The notes beneath the pieces are model-generated. The model ran no database searches. It was not told the origin of the DNA and saw nothing but the letters and a program-made list of their open reading frames with translations. Positions 18,935-28,397 of a stretch of DNA of 64,000 nt are shown one piece after another; the first letter of the stretch is position 1; every line of letters starts with the position of its first letter. Both the position numbers and the translations under genes were made by a program. This DNA is from Pseudovibrio flavus (GTDB lineage: Bacteria; Pseudomonadota; Alphaproteobacteria; Rhizobiales; Stappiaceae). The DNA is taken from positions 248,001 to 312,000 of the forward strand of contig NZ_SMMA01000064.1 in assembly GCF_009711345.1 (NCBI RefSeq). Reading direction: 5' to 3'.

Positions 18935-20497
18935 TTATTGTTTGCGCCGGCGCAGACGTTTGGCTTGTTCCTTTAGGTTAAAGGCGCCAGTCACTTGGGC
19001 TAGAACCGCAAAGGTGACCATGCCCACCAGCACCAAAATGCCAAGCTGCCCTGCCCGCACGATAAACAGCGGAGATGTCGCCATTGGCGCAAGGAAAACT
19101 GCAGCGGCATAAACGGCTGCGCCCATCAAAAGGCTGGCCAGCAGCAGCAGCGGAACGCGGCGCATCAAGGTTTTATCGGTCTGGAAATGGCCGCGCTTCC
19201 AAAGCACATAACCCAGCAGGCCTGTGTTGGCCCAGCCAGCAACCGACGTTGCAACGGCAATGCCCACATGCTGAAGGTACGGGAACAAAGCGATAGAAAG
19301 CACCACGTTCACGACCATGGAAACGCCTGCAAAATACATTGGCGTTTTGGTGTCTTCGCGAGAGAAGTAGCCCGGTGACAGCACCTTGTTGAGCACAAAG
19401 GCCGGAAGACCGACAGCAAACGCCATCAGCGCCGTTGCGGTGTTAGCAACCGCTGCACTGTCGAATTGGCCGCGCTCGAAGAGAACCGAAATGATTTCCG
19501 TTGGAATTACAACCAGCGCAACAGCGGCAGGCAGGGTGAGCGCTAGAGCGAACTCAAAGGAGCGGTTCTGGGTGTCCATGAGCGCTTGAACATCACCAGA
19601 GCGCAGCTGACGGGTCAGGCTTGGAAGCAGTACAACGCCAATGGCAACGCCCACTGTACCAAGTGGCAGCTGATAGATGCGGTCTGCGTAGTAAAGATAA
19701 GCGTTTGCGCCTTCCTGCAAGGAGGCGATGATGGTGCCAACGGTAATGTTGATCTGGGTAATGCCGCCAGCAATAACGCCCGGAATACCAAGAGCCAGCA
19801 AGCGCTTAACGCCTTTCGTCATACGGGGGCGTTTGATAGGCACGGAAAAGCCGATACGGCGCATGTCAAAAGCAACAAAGGCAAGCTGAACAAGACCGGC
19901 AAACGAAACACCGCACATCAAAATGATACCGGTGAGCTGGTCAGGCGCACGGTCGGAAAGGCCGATACCTGCCAGAACGAGGATCATCACCACATTCAGC
20001 ATAACAGGCGCCAGTGCCGCTGCAGCAAAGCGCTGGTAGGTGTTCAAAATGCCGGAGATAAACGCCAGCAGTGACATGAACAGCAGGTATGGAAAGGCGA
20101 TGCGCGACATCAACACGGTGAGGTCGAACTTTGTCGGGTCTTCAAAGTACCCCGGCGCCAGCAGGAACACCAAAGCCGGCATGAAGAGCTCGGCAACTGC
20201 GGTTACAACAACAAGCGTCCAGAACAGCGCTGCAGCAATCTCGCCAGCAAACTGGCGCGCGCCCTTCTTGCCCTCTTCTTCTACTGAGCGGGCAAACAGC
20301 GGAATAAAGGCGGAGTTGAACGCCCCTTCCGCAAACAGGCGGCGGAAGAGGTTTGGCAAGCGAAAGGCCACCACAAACGCATCCGCCACAGGTCCGGTAC
20401 CCACAAAGGCAGCCAACAGCATGTCACGAATGAAACCGAGTAGGCGGCTCAACATTGTAGCGCCGCCTACTGTGGCAAAGTTCTTAATCAGGCTCAT
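18935..20497 (-). CDS. murJ: Lipid II flippase MurJ (MviN)
   Basis: Polytopic inner-membrane protein of the MATE/MVF superfamily that flips lipid II to the periplasm for peptidoglycan synthesis. The N-terminus has the family start ATMLSRLLGFIRDMLLA, with the conserved arginines, then FVVAFRLPNLFRRLFAEGA and FNSAFIPLFA. About 14 hydrophobic segments fill the 520 residues, and PLGTVGVAIGVVLLP near the middle is another family hallmark. It starts 9 bp after the glnD stop, so the two are co-transcribed, as in many alphaproteobacteria. The basic C-terminal tail (KRLRRRKQ) is cytoplasmic. Confidence 0.96.
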   Translation of the reverse strand: MSLIKNFATVGGATMLSRLLGFIRDMLLAAFVGTGPVADAFVVAFRLPNLFRRLFAEGAFNSAFIPLFARSVEEEGKKGARQFAGEIAAALFWTLVVVTAVAELFMPALVFLLAPGYFEDPTKFDLTVLMSRIAFPYLLFMSLLAFISGILNTYQRFAAAALAPVMLNVVMILVLAGIGLSDRAPDQLTGIILMCGVSFAGLVQLAFVAFDMRRIGFSVPIKRPRMTKGVKRLLALGIPGVIAGGITQINITVGTIIASLQEGANAYLYYADRIYQLPLGTVGVAIGVVLLPSLTRQLRSGDVQALMDTQNRSFEFALALTLPAAVALVVIPTEIISVLFERGQFDSAAVANTATALMAFAVGLPAFVLNKVLSPGYFSREDTKTPMYFAGVSMVVNVVLSIALFPYLQHVGIAVATSVAGWANTGLLGYVLWKRGHFQTDKTLMRRVPLLLLASLLMGAAVYAAAVFLAPMATSPLFIVRAGQLGILVLVGMVTFAVLAQVTGAFNLKEQAKRLRRRKQ

Positions 20498-20506
20498 AAA
20501 GTATGT

Positions 20507-23338
20507 TTAGCTCGCCAATTTATGTGGCCGCCCGCCGCGTGGCTTTGGAGCAGGCTCGGCATCTGCACCGTCAAAGGCAATGCGCATGGTATCGCGTATG
20601 ACTTCCTGACGGCCCACGTTGCTGATTTTGTCTCCCATTAGATCAGTTACATAGAACACGTCCACCGCCCTCTCGCCAAAGGTCACAACATGTGCCGAGG
20701 CAATGTTGAGGTTAAGGGCGGAAATGGCTTTGGTGAGGTCATAAAGAAGGCCCGGTCGGTCAAGACCCGATACTTCGACCACCGTGTAGTCCTCGGACCA
20801 TGAGTTGCTCACGTGCACGGTGGTTTCAATATCAAACGCCTTACTCTTGGAGTTGGTCGCCTTTTTCACCTTAGCAGCGCTGACAACCGGCTCCTTGCCC
20901 TGCAGAGCCTGCTCAATCAGCTCGCCAATGCGCTCACCGCGGCGGCGCTCGTCCTCATCCTCCGGCAGTTCGCGGCGAACGAAAATGGTGTCCAGCGCCA
21001 GCCCGTTGGTGGTGGTGTCGATCTGCGCATCAACAATATTGGCGCCAGCGGCAAAGCAGGCATGAGCGATAATGGAAAGCAGGCGCGGATGATCGGGCGC
21101 CAGAACGGTGATTTCCGTGACCGCCTCGAACGAGTGCGGCTGTACGCGGGTTGCCAGCAAATTACCCTTGGCTTCCGTATCGCGGATCATCTGGGCGTGG
21201 CGCAACTTGCTGTCCAGATCGCCGCGCAGCCAGTAGGCGCGGTAATGCTTTCCCATGTATTCTTCGCGCTGCTTGGCGTTCCAGCGCTTTTTCTTAAGCG
21301 CTTCATCCAGTTCGCTTTTGATCATCTCAACGCGCTGGTTATGGCTCATGGCGCTGTGACCGCCGCTCAAGATGGTCTCGCTCTCGTAGTAGAGCGTGCG
21401 CAGCAACTGGCCCTTCCAGCCGTTAAAGACGCCCGGACCTACAGCGCGGATATCGGCAACGGTGAGGATGAGCAGCAGCTTCAGGCGCTCAAGGCTCTGC
21501 ACCTTGTTGCAGAAATCTTTGATGGTCTGCGGGTCGTTGAGATCACGCGACTGCGCCACCGTGCTCATTTCCAGATGATGCTCAATGAGCCAAGCAACGG
21601 TATCCGTTTCGGATCCGGAAAGACCTAGGCGCGGACATACCTTTCTGGCAATGCGCGCACCTGCAATGGAGTGGTCCTCAGGCCGGCCCTTGGCGATATC
21701 ATGCAGCAACATCGCAACATACAAAACGCGGCGGCTCGGCACGGTTTTGATAAGATCAGTCGCCAGAGGATGATTATCCCCCCCCAGACCGCGTTCGATT
21801 TCCGACAGCACGCCAATGGAGCGGATGAGGTGCTCGTCTACGGTGAAGTGGTGATACATGTTGAACTGCATCATCGCGATCACCTTGCCAAACTCCGGTA
21901 CAAAGCGGCCCAGAACGCCCGCTTCGTTCATTTTGCGCAAGACAGGTTCAGGGTCACTACGCGAGCACAGCACCTTCATGAACAGGCGGTTCGCCCCTTC
22001 ATCCTGACGCAATTCCGTGGTGATCAGCTTCAAAGAGCGTCGGATCAGCTTCAGCAGCTCAGGGTGAATGTCGAGATTGTGCGTGTCGAGCAGCACGAAA
22101 ACGCGAAGCAGATTGGTCGGGTCACGCTCGAAGATATTCTCATTCGCCGCAACGATACGCCCGTTCTCGTCGTAAAAGTCTTTGGTGCCCTTAATCGTGG
22201 TGCGACGGCGCAGCTTGCCCGGCACAATGCGCTCGATGAAGCGGGAAATACCCGGCGCCTGCTTAACGTGTTGCTCTTCAAGCGCGGCGGAGAACACGCG
22301 GGTGAGATCACCCACATCCTTTGCAACGAGGAAGTAGTGCTTCATGAAGCGCTCAACGTTCTGCTGGCCCGGATGGTCCTTGTAGCCAAGGCGGGTGGCG
22401 ATCTCGCGCTGAACGTCAAAGGTCAGGCGGTCTTCCGGCCGCTTGGTAAGAAAATGCAGGTGGCAGCGAACAGCCCAGAGAAAGTCTTGGGATTTGCGGA
22501 AGCTGTTGAGCTGTCGGCGGGAATAAACGCCCTTCTCCACCAGTTCCGAGCCGTTGCGCACACGGTAGAAGTATTTGCCGATCCAGAACAGGGTGTTGAG
22601 GTCGCGCAGACCGCCCTTACCCTCTTTGACGTTCGGTTCCACCAGATAGCGGGAGACACCGTGACGGGCGTGACGTTCATCGCGCTCGGCAAGCTTTGCG
22701 GCAATAAACTCGGGCCCAGAGCCTGCGATAACCTCCTTATCAAAGCGCTCCACCAGCGTTTCGTAGAGCGAAAGATCGCCCCAGACATAACGCGCCTCAA
22801 GCACGGCGGTGCGGATGGTCATATCATCGCGTGCCTGCTTGATGCATTCGTTAAGGCTGCGGGTGGAGTGGCCCACTTTGAAACCCATGTCCCAAAGCAT
22901 GTAAAGGATGTATTCAACGATCTGGTCGCCCCACGCGGTTTGCTTGTAGGGCCAGACAAACAGCAGATCGATATCCGACTGCGGCCCAAGCGTTGCGCGG
23001 CCATAACCGCCAACGGCAATCACGCTGATGCGTTCTGCCTTGGTCGGGTTCTTGTTGGGATAAACGTAGGTGGTCGCAAACTCGTAGATCACCTGAATGA
23101 GCAAGTCTTGCAGACCCGATAGGCGCTCGGCGCAACGCCGTCCGCTGCCATCATCCAGAAGCATCTGCTCAATTTCGGCGCGGCCCGCTTTGTTCAGCTC
23201 TTTCAAACGGGAAAGAACAGCACTGCGCACTTTGGGGCTGGAGCCATCGCCGCCATGCTTTTCAATCAGCGCTGCGAACTCTTCAAGAACAGCAGGTGGC
23301 TCTAAAAGGTGTGAAATCTTTAGTGCGGCAGGTGTCAT
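20507..23338 (-). CDS. glnD: PII uridylyltransferase / uridylyl-removing enzyme
   Basis: Nitrogen sensor that uridylylates and de-uridylylates PII proteins according to glutamine. The 943 residues show, in order: the nucleotidyltransferase domain with GGYGRATLGPQSDIDLLF (catalytic aspartates, about residue 112-130), the middle helical domain, the HD hydrolase motif LLHDIAKG near residue 540, and two C-terminal ACT domains that bind glutamine, starting near VLAPDHPRLLS and VSGLDRPGLLYDL. Rhizobial GlnD proteins end with a short basic tail, here PRGGRPHKLAS. It is the first gene of a glnD-murJ unit. An antisense reading frame of 483 codons across it is a by-product of its base composition. Confidence 0.97.
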   Translation of the reverse strand: MTPAALKISHLLEPPAVLEEFAALIEKHGGDGSSPKVRSAVLSRLKELNKAGRAEIEQMLLDDGSGRRCAERLSGLQDLLIQVIYEFATTYVYPNKNPTKAERISVIAVGGYGRATLGPQSDIDLLFVWPYKQTAWGDQIVEYILYMLWDMGFKVGHSTRSLNECIKQARDDMTIRTAVLEARYVWGDLSLYETLVERFDKEVIAGSGPEFIAAKLAERDERHARHGVSRYLVEPNVKEGKGGLRDLNTLFWIGKYFYRVRNGSELVEKGVYSRRQLNSFRKSQDFLWAVRCHLHFLTKRPEDRLTFDVQREIATRLGYKDHPGQQNVERFMKHYFLVAKDVGDLTRVFSAALEEQHVKQAPGISRFIERIVPGKLRRRTTIKGTKDFYDENGRIVAANENIFERDPTNLLRVFVLLDTHNLDIHPELLKLIRRSLKLITTELRQDEGANRLFMKVLCSRSDPEPVLRKMNEAGVLGRFVPEFGKVIAMMQFNMYHHFTVDEHLIRSIGVLSEIERGLGGDNHPLATDLIKTVPSRRVLYVAMLLHDIAKGRPEDHSIAGARIARKVCPRLGLSGSETDTVAWLIEHHLEMSTVAQSRDLNDPQTIKDFCNKVQSLERLKLLLILTVADIRAVGPGVFNGWKGQLLRTLYYESETILSGGHSAMSHNQRVEMIKSELDEALKKKRWNAKQREEYMGKHYRAYWLRGDLDSKLRHAQMIRDTEAKGNLLATRVQPHSFEAVTEITVLAPDHPRLLSIIAHACFAAGANIVDAQIDTTTNGLALDTIFVRRELPEDEDERRRGERIGELIEQALQGKEPVVSAAKVKKATNSKSKAFDIETTVHVSNSWSEDYTVVEVSGLDRPGLLYDLTKAISALNLNIASAHVVTFGERAVDVFYVTDLMGDKISNVGRQEVIRDTMRIAFDGADAEPAPKPRGGRPHKLAS

Positions 23339-23442
23339 AACGGCGCGTCCATTCCCTGTGGGGCTACTGCGGCTTGCGAAAGCGCAGACCTCTTGAATGT
23401 CCTGCGTTATTTTATGTTTTGCAAGCCCGTAGGGCTATGTGT

Positions 23443-23814
23443 TTACACGTTGTCCTTGGCGCAAACAACACGTAGCTGGTGCAAAAGGTGGTCAATAGAC
23501 TCTTCGGAGAGGCCGCTGATTTTCATTGCCACCATGTTGGTGAGTTCAGTGGCGTTGGGGCTAAGGCCGCCGGTATCAATGGTCACGCGTGGGTCAGAAA
23601 GCTCGGCAAGACGTTGCAGCTCTTCAGCCTCGTCCCAAATCACGTTGAAATAGGTGATGATGCGCTGAACCATATACCAAGTTGGTGTGCCGCGCTTGCC
23701 GTGTTCAAGGGCAGACAGATAGGCGCTGGAAACCGAAAGGGCTTCCGCCATCTCTTTCAGCGTCCTGTTGTTTTTCTTTCGCAGTTCCCGAACTTTGGCT
23801 CCAAATGGTGTCAT
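23443..23814 (-). CDS. XRE-family HTH regulator at the end of the timA operon
   Basis: A 123-residue protein with a Cro/C1 helix-turn-helix at residues 4-62, seen as VRELRKKNNRTLKEMAEALS followed by SAYLSALEHGKRG. The C-terminal half (about 65-123) is a family-specific extension with the conserved-looking segment RVTIDTGGLSPNATELTN. The start codon overlaps the smr stop by 4 nt, so it is the last gene of timA-mltA-smr-xre. In other Rhizobiales an XRE gene of this kind also follows smr. Its targets are not known to me. It ends 105 bp before the glnD start region on the same strand, so glnD has its own promoter there or is read through. Confidence 0.88.
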   Translation of the reverse strand: MTPFGAKVRELRKKNNRTLKEMAEALSVSSAYLSALEHGKRGTPTWYMVQRIITYFNVIWDEAEELQRLAELSDPRVTIDTGGLSPNATELTNMVAMKISGLSEESIDHLLHQLRVVCAKDNV

Positions 23815-24446
23815 GAGTAATCTCTGGATGAATTCCTGCGCTTGCGAATTTGAACATAAATTGCCCCCTCACCGCCATGGGTAAGATGAGCTTCTTCAAA
23901 TCCTAGCACCAACTGGCGAAAATCCGGAGCTGAAAGCCAGTGTGGAACCATACGTCGCAACACGCCGCGATCATCGCCAAAGGAAAAGCCCTTCGCGCGG
24001 CTGCCTTTACCTGTGATGACAAGCACCAAGGAATAGCCGGAAACCTGCGCGTGATGCAAAAACCCGCGCAGCCGATCATGGGCCTGCTGCTGGGTATAGC
24101 CGTGCAGATCAAGACGGCCATCGATAGTGCGTCCGCCGACCTTGGTGACCTTTTTGCGCTCTCTGCGGTGCATGGTGACCAGAGGCGGAATGGATGGAAC
24201 GGCAGGTTTTGGTGCTCGCAAGGCAGCAGAAGAAACGTGAACCTTCGCTTCGGCCTTGGCCTTTTTAGCTGCGTTTATCTCGGCTGGTGTTGGCTCTGGC
24301 ACATGCGGAACAAGGTCTTCCTGATTGAACGCCTCACCCTCTGGGTGCATTGGGGTAACCGAGGTTGTTACCCGCTGCCATAGGAGCCGGTCCGACGCAG
24401 AAAGGTGCTTGCGCCGCCTTCTATTGTTGTTGTTATTCATTGTCAT
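23811..24446 (-). CDS. Smr/MutS2-domain protein
   Basis: The Smr domain occupies residues ~100-205 and carries the two hallmark motifs: LDLHGYTQQQAHDRL, with the D-x-H catalytic pair, and ITGKGSRAKG. Smr domains nick DNA or cleave RNA, recently tied to collided ribosomes in some bacteria. The N-terminal 95 residues are charged and low in complexity (NNNNNRRRRK near the start, alanine-lysine stretch near 60). Stand-alone Smr proteins of this type occur next to mltA throughout Rhizobiales. Overlaps of 4 nt with both mltA and the XRE gene show translational coupling. The precise substrate is unknown. Confidence 0.9.
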   Translation of the reverse strand: MTMNNNNNRRRRKHLSASDRLLWQRVTTSVTPMHPEGEAFNQEDLVPHVPEPTPAEINAAKKAKAEAKVHVSSAALRAPKPAVPSIPPLVTMHRRERKKVTKVGGRTIDGRLDLHGYTQQQAHDRLRGFLHHAQVSGYSLVLVITGKGSRAKGFSFGDDRGVLRRMVPHWLSAPDFRQLVLGFEEAHLTHGGEGAIYVQIRKRRNSSRDYS

Positions 24447-25552
24447 GCGTTCGGTCCGTACCCTGCCAAGATTGGCTTGGGGCGAAATACAATAAAGCGC
24501 GCCTCGTGTTTTATGCGGCCCGCCAGATCTCCTGCCTCAATTCCCTCGCCTGTATATATGTCCCCTCGCGCTGGGCCAACAATGGCAGAGCCCGTATCCT
24601 GCGCAATCATTAGTCGCTGGAACTTTTTTTCCAGACCAAACGCCCAGGGCAGCCGCGTCTGCACAAAGATCGGCATGCCGTAAGGGTGCAGGTTGCGGTC
24701 AATTGCCAGCGATCGCATTGCGGTTAGCGGTATGCCAGCGCCTCCTTTGGGTCCACCGTCTTCATCGTCTAGCGAGAAGAAGATATAGCTTTCGTTCTGG
24801 CGCAGCAGCCCATCTCTTTGATCAGGGTTAGCGTCCAGCCAATCGCGAATGGCCTGCATGGACATAGCCTCGCGAGAGACCTCGCCGCGCTCGATGAGAA
24901 TACGCCCGATGGGCGTGTAAGGATGACCGGATTTACCGGCAAAGCGTAGTTGGCGTGCGCTGCCGTCTTCCAGCCTCAAGCGGGCCGAGCCTTGGATTGC
25001 GATAAAAAACGCATCGGCAGGGCTTTCAAGCCACACCAGCTCCAGACCCTTGCCGTCAAGCGCTCCGTCCATCACCGCCGCGCGGTTTGGCAGCTGCTTC
25101 ATGCCCTCAGGTAGCCCGTGAAGGGGAACCGAAAAGCGGCGGCTTGGCGTAAGAGATGCGGTGACCTCCGGCTGGTAATAGCCGGTCACGAACCCATCGT
25201 GATCAACAAGTTCGGGTTGGAAGTGGTTTTCAAAAAACATCCGCGCGCGCACATCATCAAGCGGGCCAAGAGATGTGGCTCGGCGGCAGATTTCAAGAAA
25301 CTCTTGTTTTTGCGTGCCCTCCCAGAAGTGCTGCAGCGACTGGGCGTTTTTGCACTGGGCCATGAACACGGAAAAGGCCGCGGAATGATCTTCCGCAGCC
25401 CAACCGTCAATATTCTCGAACTTTATAGAATGGCTTTTCATCTTGCTTGGCTTGGCGCGCTCCCCTGCCTCAACTGTTACTGCTGAAAGCAGGACTAACA
25501 AAGCGCTTCCGAGTATGCCGCGCAGGCTGAACCAGCCGCACGAGAAAATCAT
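24443..25552 (-). CDS. mltA: Membrane-bound lytic murein transglycosylase A (MltA)
   Basis: Cleaves peptidoglycan between N-acetylmuramic acid and N-acetylglucosamine with formation of 1,6-anhydro ends. The MltA domain includes the segments VTGYYQPEV and AFFIAIQGSARL. The catalytic 3D domain (double-psi barrel) at the C-terminus has RNLHPYGMPIFV and IAQDTGSAIVGPARGDIY with the catalytic aspartate. A signal peptide (about residues 1-29) is present, but I see no lipobox cysteine at its end, so it may be periplasmic rather than lipid-anchored. It overlaps timA and smr by 4 nt each. Length 369 is normal. Confidence 0.95.
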   Translation of the reverse strand: MIFSCGWFSLRGILGSALLVLLSAVTVEAGERAKPSKMKSHSIKFENIDGWAAEDHSAAFSVFMAQCKNAQSLQHFWEGTQKQEFLEICRRATSLGPLDDVRARMFFENHFQPELVDHDGFVTGYYQPEVTASLTPSRRFSVPLHGLPEGMKQLPNRAAVMDGALDGKGLELVWLESPADAFFIAIQGSARLRLEDGSARQLRFAGKSGHPYTPIGRILIERGEVSREAMSMQAIRDWLDANPDQRDGLLRQNESYIFFSLDDEDGGPKGGAGIPLTAMRSLAIDRNLHPYGMPIFVQTRLPWAFGLEKKFQRLMIAQDTGSAIVGPARGDIYTGEGIEAGDLAGRIKHEARFIVFRPKPILAGYGPNA

Positions 25553-26286
25553 TCTGCCGATTCAGTTGCCACAAGTTTCCAGTTTGGATTGTTGGAGCCC
25601 AGTTCACGGCTGAAGGTCCAGATGTCGGTCACTTCGCTCACCTGAGTCGGGTCACCATCAACAATGTGGCCTTCTTCGTCCTTGGTCGCGGAGATCAACT
25701 GTGCTTTCAATCGAACAGTAATCTGCGCAACGTTGCCGGTCAGGTCTACGTCCGAAATGGCTGCCTTATCGATGCCGATAAAGGTCGAATCGACAGTTTC
25801 CTTGCGGGATTCTCGTTCGTTGATCGCGCCAACAAAACCATCAAACACTTCATCGGAAAGCAGACCCTTCAAGGTCTTGCGGTCGCCATGGGCAAACGCA
25901 GTGATGATCATCTCATAGGCAGCGCCTGCGCCTTTGATGAACTCTTTCGGATTGAAGTTAGGCTCGAATTTGAGAATCTCGTGAAGTTTCTCGTTGCTTG
26001 GTGATCCTGCAGGAGCAACCTGATTGATGGCTGCCTCGATTTCATCGCGGCTTTCATCATAAACGCGTGCATTGCCGGTTTTTTCATTACCTGGCAGCGG
26101 AATGACATTGTCGCCATTACCGTTTGCGCGCTTTTCAGGTTCCTTCTTTTCTCCGCGTGCGGAGTATGGATCATATGGCGGCCGCTCGTTCCCTGTCCGT
26201 TTTCCAAGTACGGAGCGGAGACGAAGGAAGATAAAAACAGCTGCTACGAGAAAAATAATATTGGTTACGTCAAAAATCTCGCTCAT
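25549..26286 (-). CDS. Tim44/TimA-like membrane-anchored protein
   Basis: Homologue of the C-terminal domain of mitochondrial Tim44, of the alphaproteobacterial TimA type. One N-terminal membrane anchor (about residues 8-25), a charged linker (about 28-85) and a Tim44-like domain (about 100-243) beginning near LKFEPNFNPKEFIKGAGAAYEMI and ending in WKLVATESAE can be seen. In mitochondria the domain contacts the translocase and membrane lipids; in bacteria the role is unclear, and an envelope chaperone or scaffold is a reasonable guess. It is the first gene of timA-mltA-smr-xre and is divergent from fxsA across a 290-bp AT-rich region. Confidence 0.9.
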   Translation of the reverse strand: MSEIFDVTNIIFLVAAVFIFLRLRSVLGKRTGNERPPYDPYSARGEKKEPEKRANGNGDNVIPLPGNEKTGNARVYDESRDEIEAAINQVAPAGSPSNEKLHEILKFEPNFNPKEFIKGAGAAYEMIITAFAHGDRKTLKGLLSDEVFDGFVGAINERESRKETVDSTFIGIDKAAISDVDLTGNVAQITVRLKAQLISATKDEEGHIVDGDPTQVSEVTDIWTFSRELGSNNPNWKLVATESAE

Positions 26287-26579
26287 GTCACGTCGCCGAC
26301 CGGTCCTATTCTACAACGCCGCAACCGATATTTGTTGCAGCCCGCCTGTTCATTTAGTTTGGCTCTAACGCTTTTTACAGCCTCTGTCACTAATTTAAGG
26401 TTTCTACGCGCAACTTCCAGTGATTTCCGGATTGTACCTTAGACGGGGCACCAAACTTTAATGTCCTTGGGGAAATAATCTAAGAAATCGTACTAGAGTT
26501 TGTTGTTTTTCGCTGATTACACTCGAAAAACAACAGTGCAGCGCCTATGTTCGGGAAAACGGATTATAAAAGCGAAGCC
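26287..26579. promoter_or_regulatory. Divergent intergenic region timA / fxsA
   Basis: About 290 bp of AT-rich sequence between the divergent start codons. It must contain promoters in both directions. I see no convincing operator, riboswitch or small gene in it. Confidence 0.5.
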
Positions 26580-27104
26580 ATGCCAATTGGATTGATCTTA
26601 CTTGCTGCCTTTATTCTGCTGCCAACGATTGAAATTTATCTTTTCATCGAGGTCGGCAGTGAAATCGGCGCTATTCCAACAATTCTGCTTACAGTAGCAA
26701 CTGCAGCAGCCGGTTCTCTCATGTTGCGCCATCAAGGGCTTTCGCTTTTGATGCGAATGCGCTCGGAGATGGATGCAGGACGTGTGCCGGGTGACGAGCT
26801 GATGCAGGGCGCCCTCATCGTGGTTGCCGCTATCATGTTGCTCATCCCGGGATTCTTCACCGATGCCATCGGTTTACTGCTGTTTATTCCGCCAGTACGC
26901 GCAGCAGTTGGCCGCTTTTTGGCTGCCCGCGTTGATATGCGCACGGTGAACATCAAAACCTCGCAAAGCTACAAGCGCGATAGCGGTGTTGTAGACCTTG
27001 ACGAAGGTGAGTGGTCTAGCTCTGAAGATCGCGATGGCCGCCGCAATGGCCCATCCAATGGTCAGGACCGCATTAGCCCGTGGCGTGACGATAAAACCGA
27101 CTGA
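26580..27104 (+). CDS. fxsA: FxsA family membrane protein
   Basis: Integral membrane protein of the FxsA family, named for suppression of phage T7 exclusion by F plasmid in E. coli; its normal role is unclear. The core carries LPTIEIYLFIEVGSEIG near the N-terminus, a central amphipathic section with LSLLMRMRSEMDAGRVPGDE, and two further membrane spans (about residues 75-115), the whole being typical. The C-terminal 55 residues are polar and charged. I start at ATG 26580 (174 residues); ATG at 26547 would add 11 residues of poor fit. A terminator follows. Confidence 0.9.
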   Translation: MPIGLILLAAFILLPTIEIYLFIEVGSEIGAIPTILLTVATAAAGSLMLRHQGLSLLMRMRSEMDAGRVPGDELMQGALIVVAAIMLLIPGFFTDAIGLLLFIPPVRAAVGRFLAARVDMRTVNIKTSQSYKRDSGVVDLDEGEWSSSEDRDGRRNGPSNGQDRISPWRDDKTD

Positions 27105-27115
27105 CAAATAGAGCT

Positions 27116-27135
27116 GGAGCCTGCTGTCAGGCTCC
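27116..27135 (+). terminator. Intrinsic terminator after fxsA
   Basis: An 8-bp stem, GGAGCCTG (27116-27123) with CAGGCTCC (27128-27135), and a CTGT loop, 11 bp past the stop codon. The following sequence is only moderately T-rich. Confidence 0.7.
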
Positions 27136-27244
27136 GGTTAACTGTAACAATAATTTGATCATGTCCCCGACCCCTCCAAAGATATACCTAGTGCAGTTTA
27201 GAAAAGCTGTAAAAATTCAATAATTGATTCTGGTGGGGTTATTC

Positions 27245-28285
27245 ATGGAACGAGCATCGGCGGCAGCGCGGATCGACTGGGTCGATTATGCCAAAGGCTT
27301 CTGCATCATTTTGGTTGTCATGATGCACTCCACCTTGGGTGTTGGAGCTGCAATCGGTGAAACCGGCTGGATGGGCGCAATCGTTGCTTTTGCTGCGCCT
27401 TTCAGAATGCCGGACTTTTTTATGATCTCCGGCTTGTTCCTCGCAAATGTCATCAATCGCGACTGGCGCTTGTATCTGGACCGTAAGCTGGTCCACTTTT
27501 TCTATTTCTACGCCCTGTGGCTGACCATCCAGTTTGCACTGAAACTACCATCGTTTGCCGGTGAATACGGCTGGAACGAAGCGCTGCTGATGTATCCAAT
27601 GGCGTATCTTCAGCCCTTTGGTACCCTTTGGTTTATCTACATTCTGCCGATCTTCTTTGTGCTGACTAAACTGCTGCATCAATTCAAGGTGCCTTGGCAG
27701 GTGACGTTGGCTGTTGCAGCTATTGCGCAAATCGCCACCATTCACACAGGCTGGCTGCTGCTTGATGAAACGGCGGGACGTTTTGTGTTCTTCTTCGCCG
27801 GTTATATCTTTGCCTCCAAGATTTTTGAGTTGGCCGCTTGGGTGCGTGCCAATGCGCTAAAGGCGCTTGCTCTGCTAGCGCTTTGGGGACTGGTGAACGG
27901 AACCGTCGTCTTTGCCGGTTATTCGCAGCTGCCGTTCGTGTCTCTCGGTTTGGGTGCGCTTGGCGCTTTTGCTGTGATTTGCGTTTCGGCGCTGCTAGCC
28001 GATGTTCACCGCCTCGGTTTCTTGCGGTACTGCGGTCAGCGCTCTATCGCGGTTTATCTGGCCTTCTTCTTCCCCATGGCAGTGACCCGCACGGTCTTGA
28101 TCAAGCTCGGCGTTGTGCCAGACGCAGGGACTTTGTCTTTGCTCGTAACAAGCGCTGCTGTCGTCGGTCCGCTGATCTTGTGGTGGCTTATTGAAAAAAC
28201 CGGCTTTGGCGCCTTCCTTTTTGAGCGGCCGCAATGGGCCTACATCGCCCGTTCTCCAAGAGCTGCGGCAGAACCAGCACAATAA
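27245..28285 (+). CDS. Acyltransferase family 3 membrane protein
   Basis: Polytopic protein of the Acyl_transf_3 superfamily (OatA/NodX-like), which moves acyl groups, often acetyl, onto sugars of cell-surface glycans. The N-terminal hallmark RIDWVDYAKGFCIILVVMMH, with the conserved Asp and His, is followed by about ten transmembrane segments, and FRMPDFFMISGLF matches the second conserved block. I start at ATG 27245 (346 residues) because GGTGGGG lies upstream; the frame reaches back to 27224. The substrate is unknown. In the rhizobial gene order I remember, secB follows fxsA; here this gene takes that place. Confidence 0.9.
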   Translation: MERASAAARIDWVDYAKGFCIILVVMMHSTLGVGAAIGETGWMGAIVAFAAPFRMPDFFMISGLFLANVINRDWRLYLDRKLVHFFYFYALWLTIQFALKLPSFAGEYGWNEALLMYPMAYLQPFGTLWFIYILPIFFVLTKLLHQFKVPWQVTLAVAAIAQIATIHTGWLLLDETAGRFVFFFAGYIFASKIFELAAWVRANALKALALLALWGLVNGTVVFAGYSQLPFVSLGLGALGAFAVICVSALLADVHRLGFLRYCGQRSIAVYLAFFFPMAVTRTVLIKLGVVPDAGTLSLLVTSAAVVGPLILWWLIEKTGFGAFLFERPQWAYIARSPRAAAEPAQ

Positions 28286-28397
28286 ACTGACGCAGCGTTA
28301 GAGCTTCTTTACCTGCTTCATCTATAGTCCTTGTTAGCGGCTTGGCCTTACGGGTCAGGTCGCTGGCCGCTTGGCATCACCAAGAACCACAAGAACA

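Noticed and set aside
21671-23122. Long plus-strand reading frame of 483 codons across glnD
   Set aside because: It is antisense to a complete and well-conserved glnD, has no ribosome site, and its protein has no recognisable motif.
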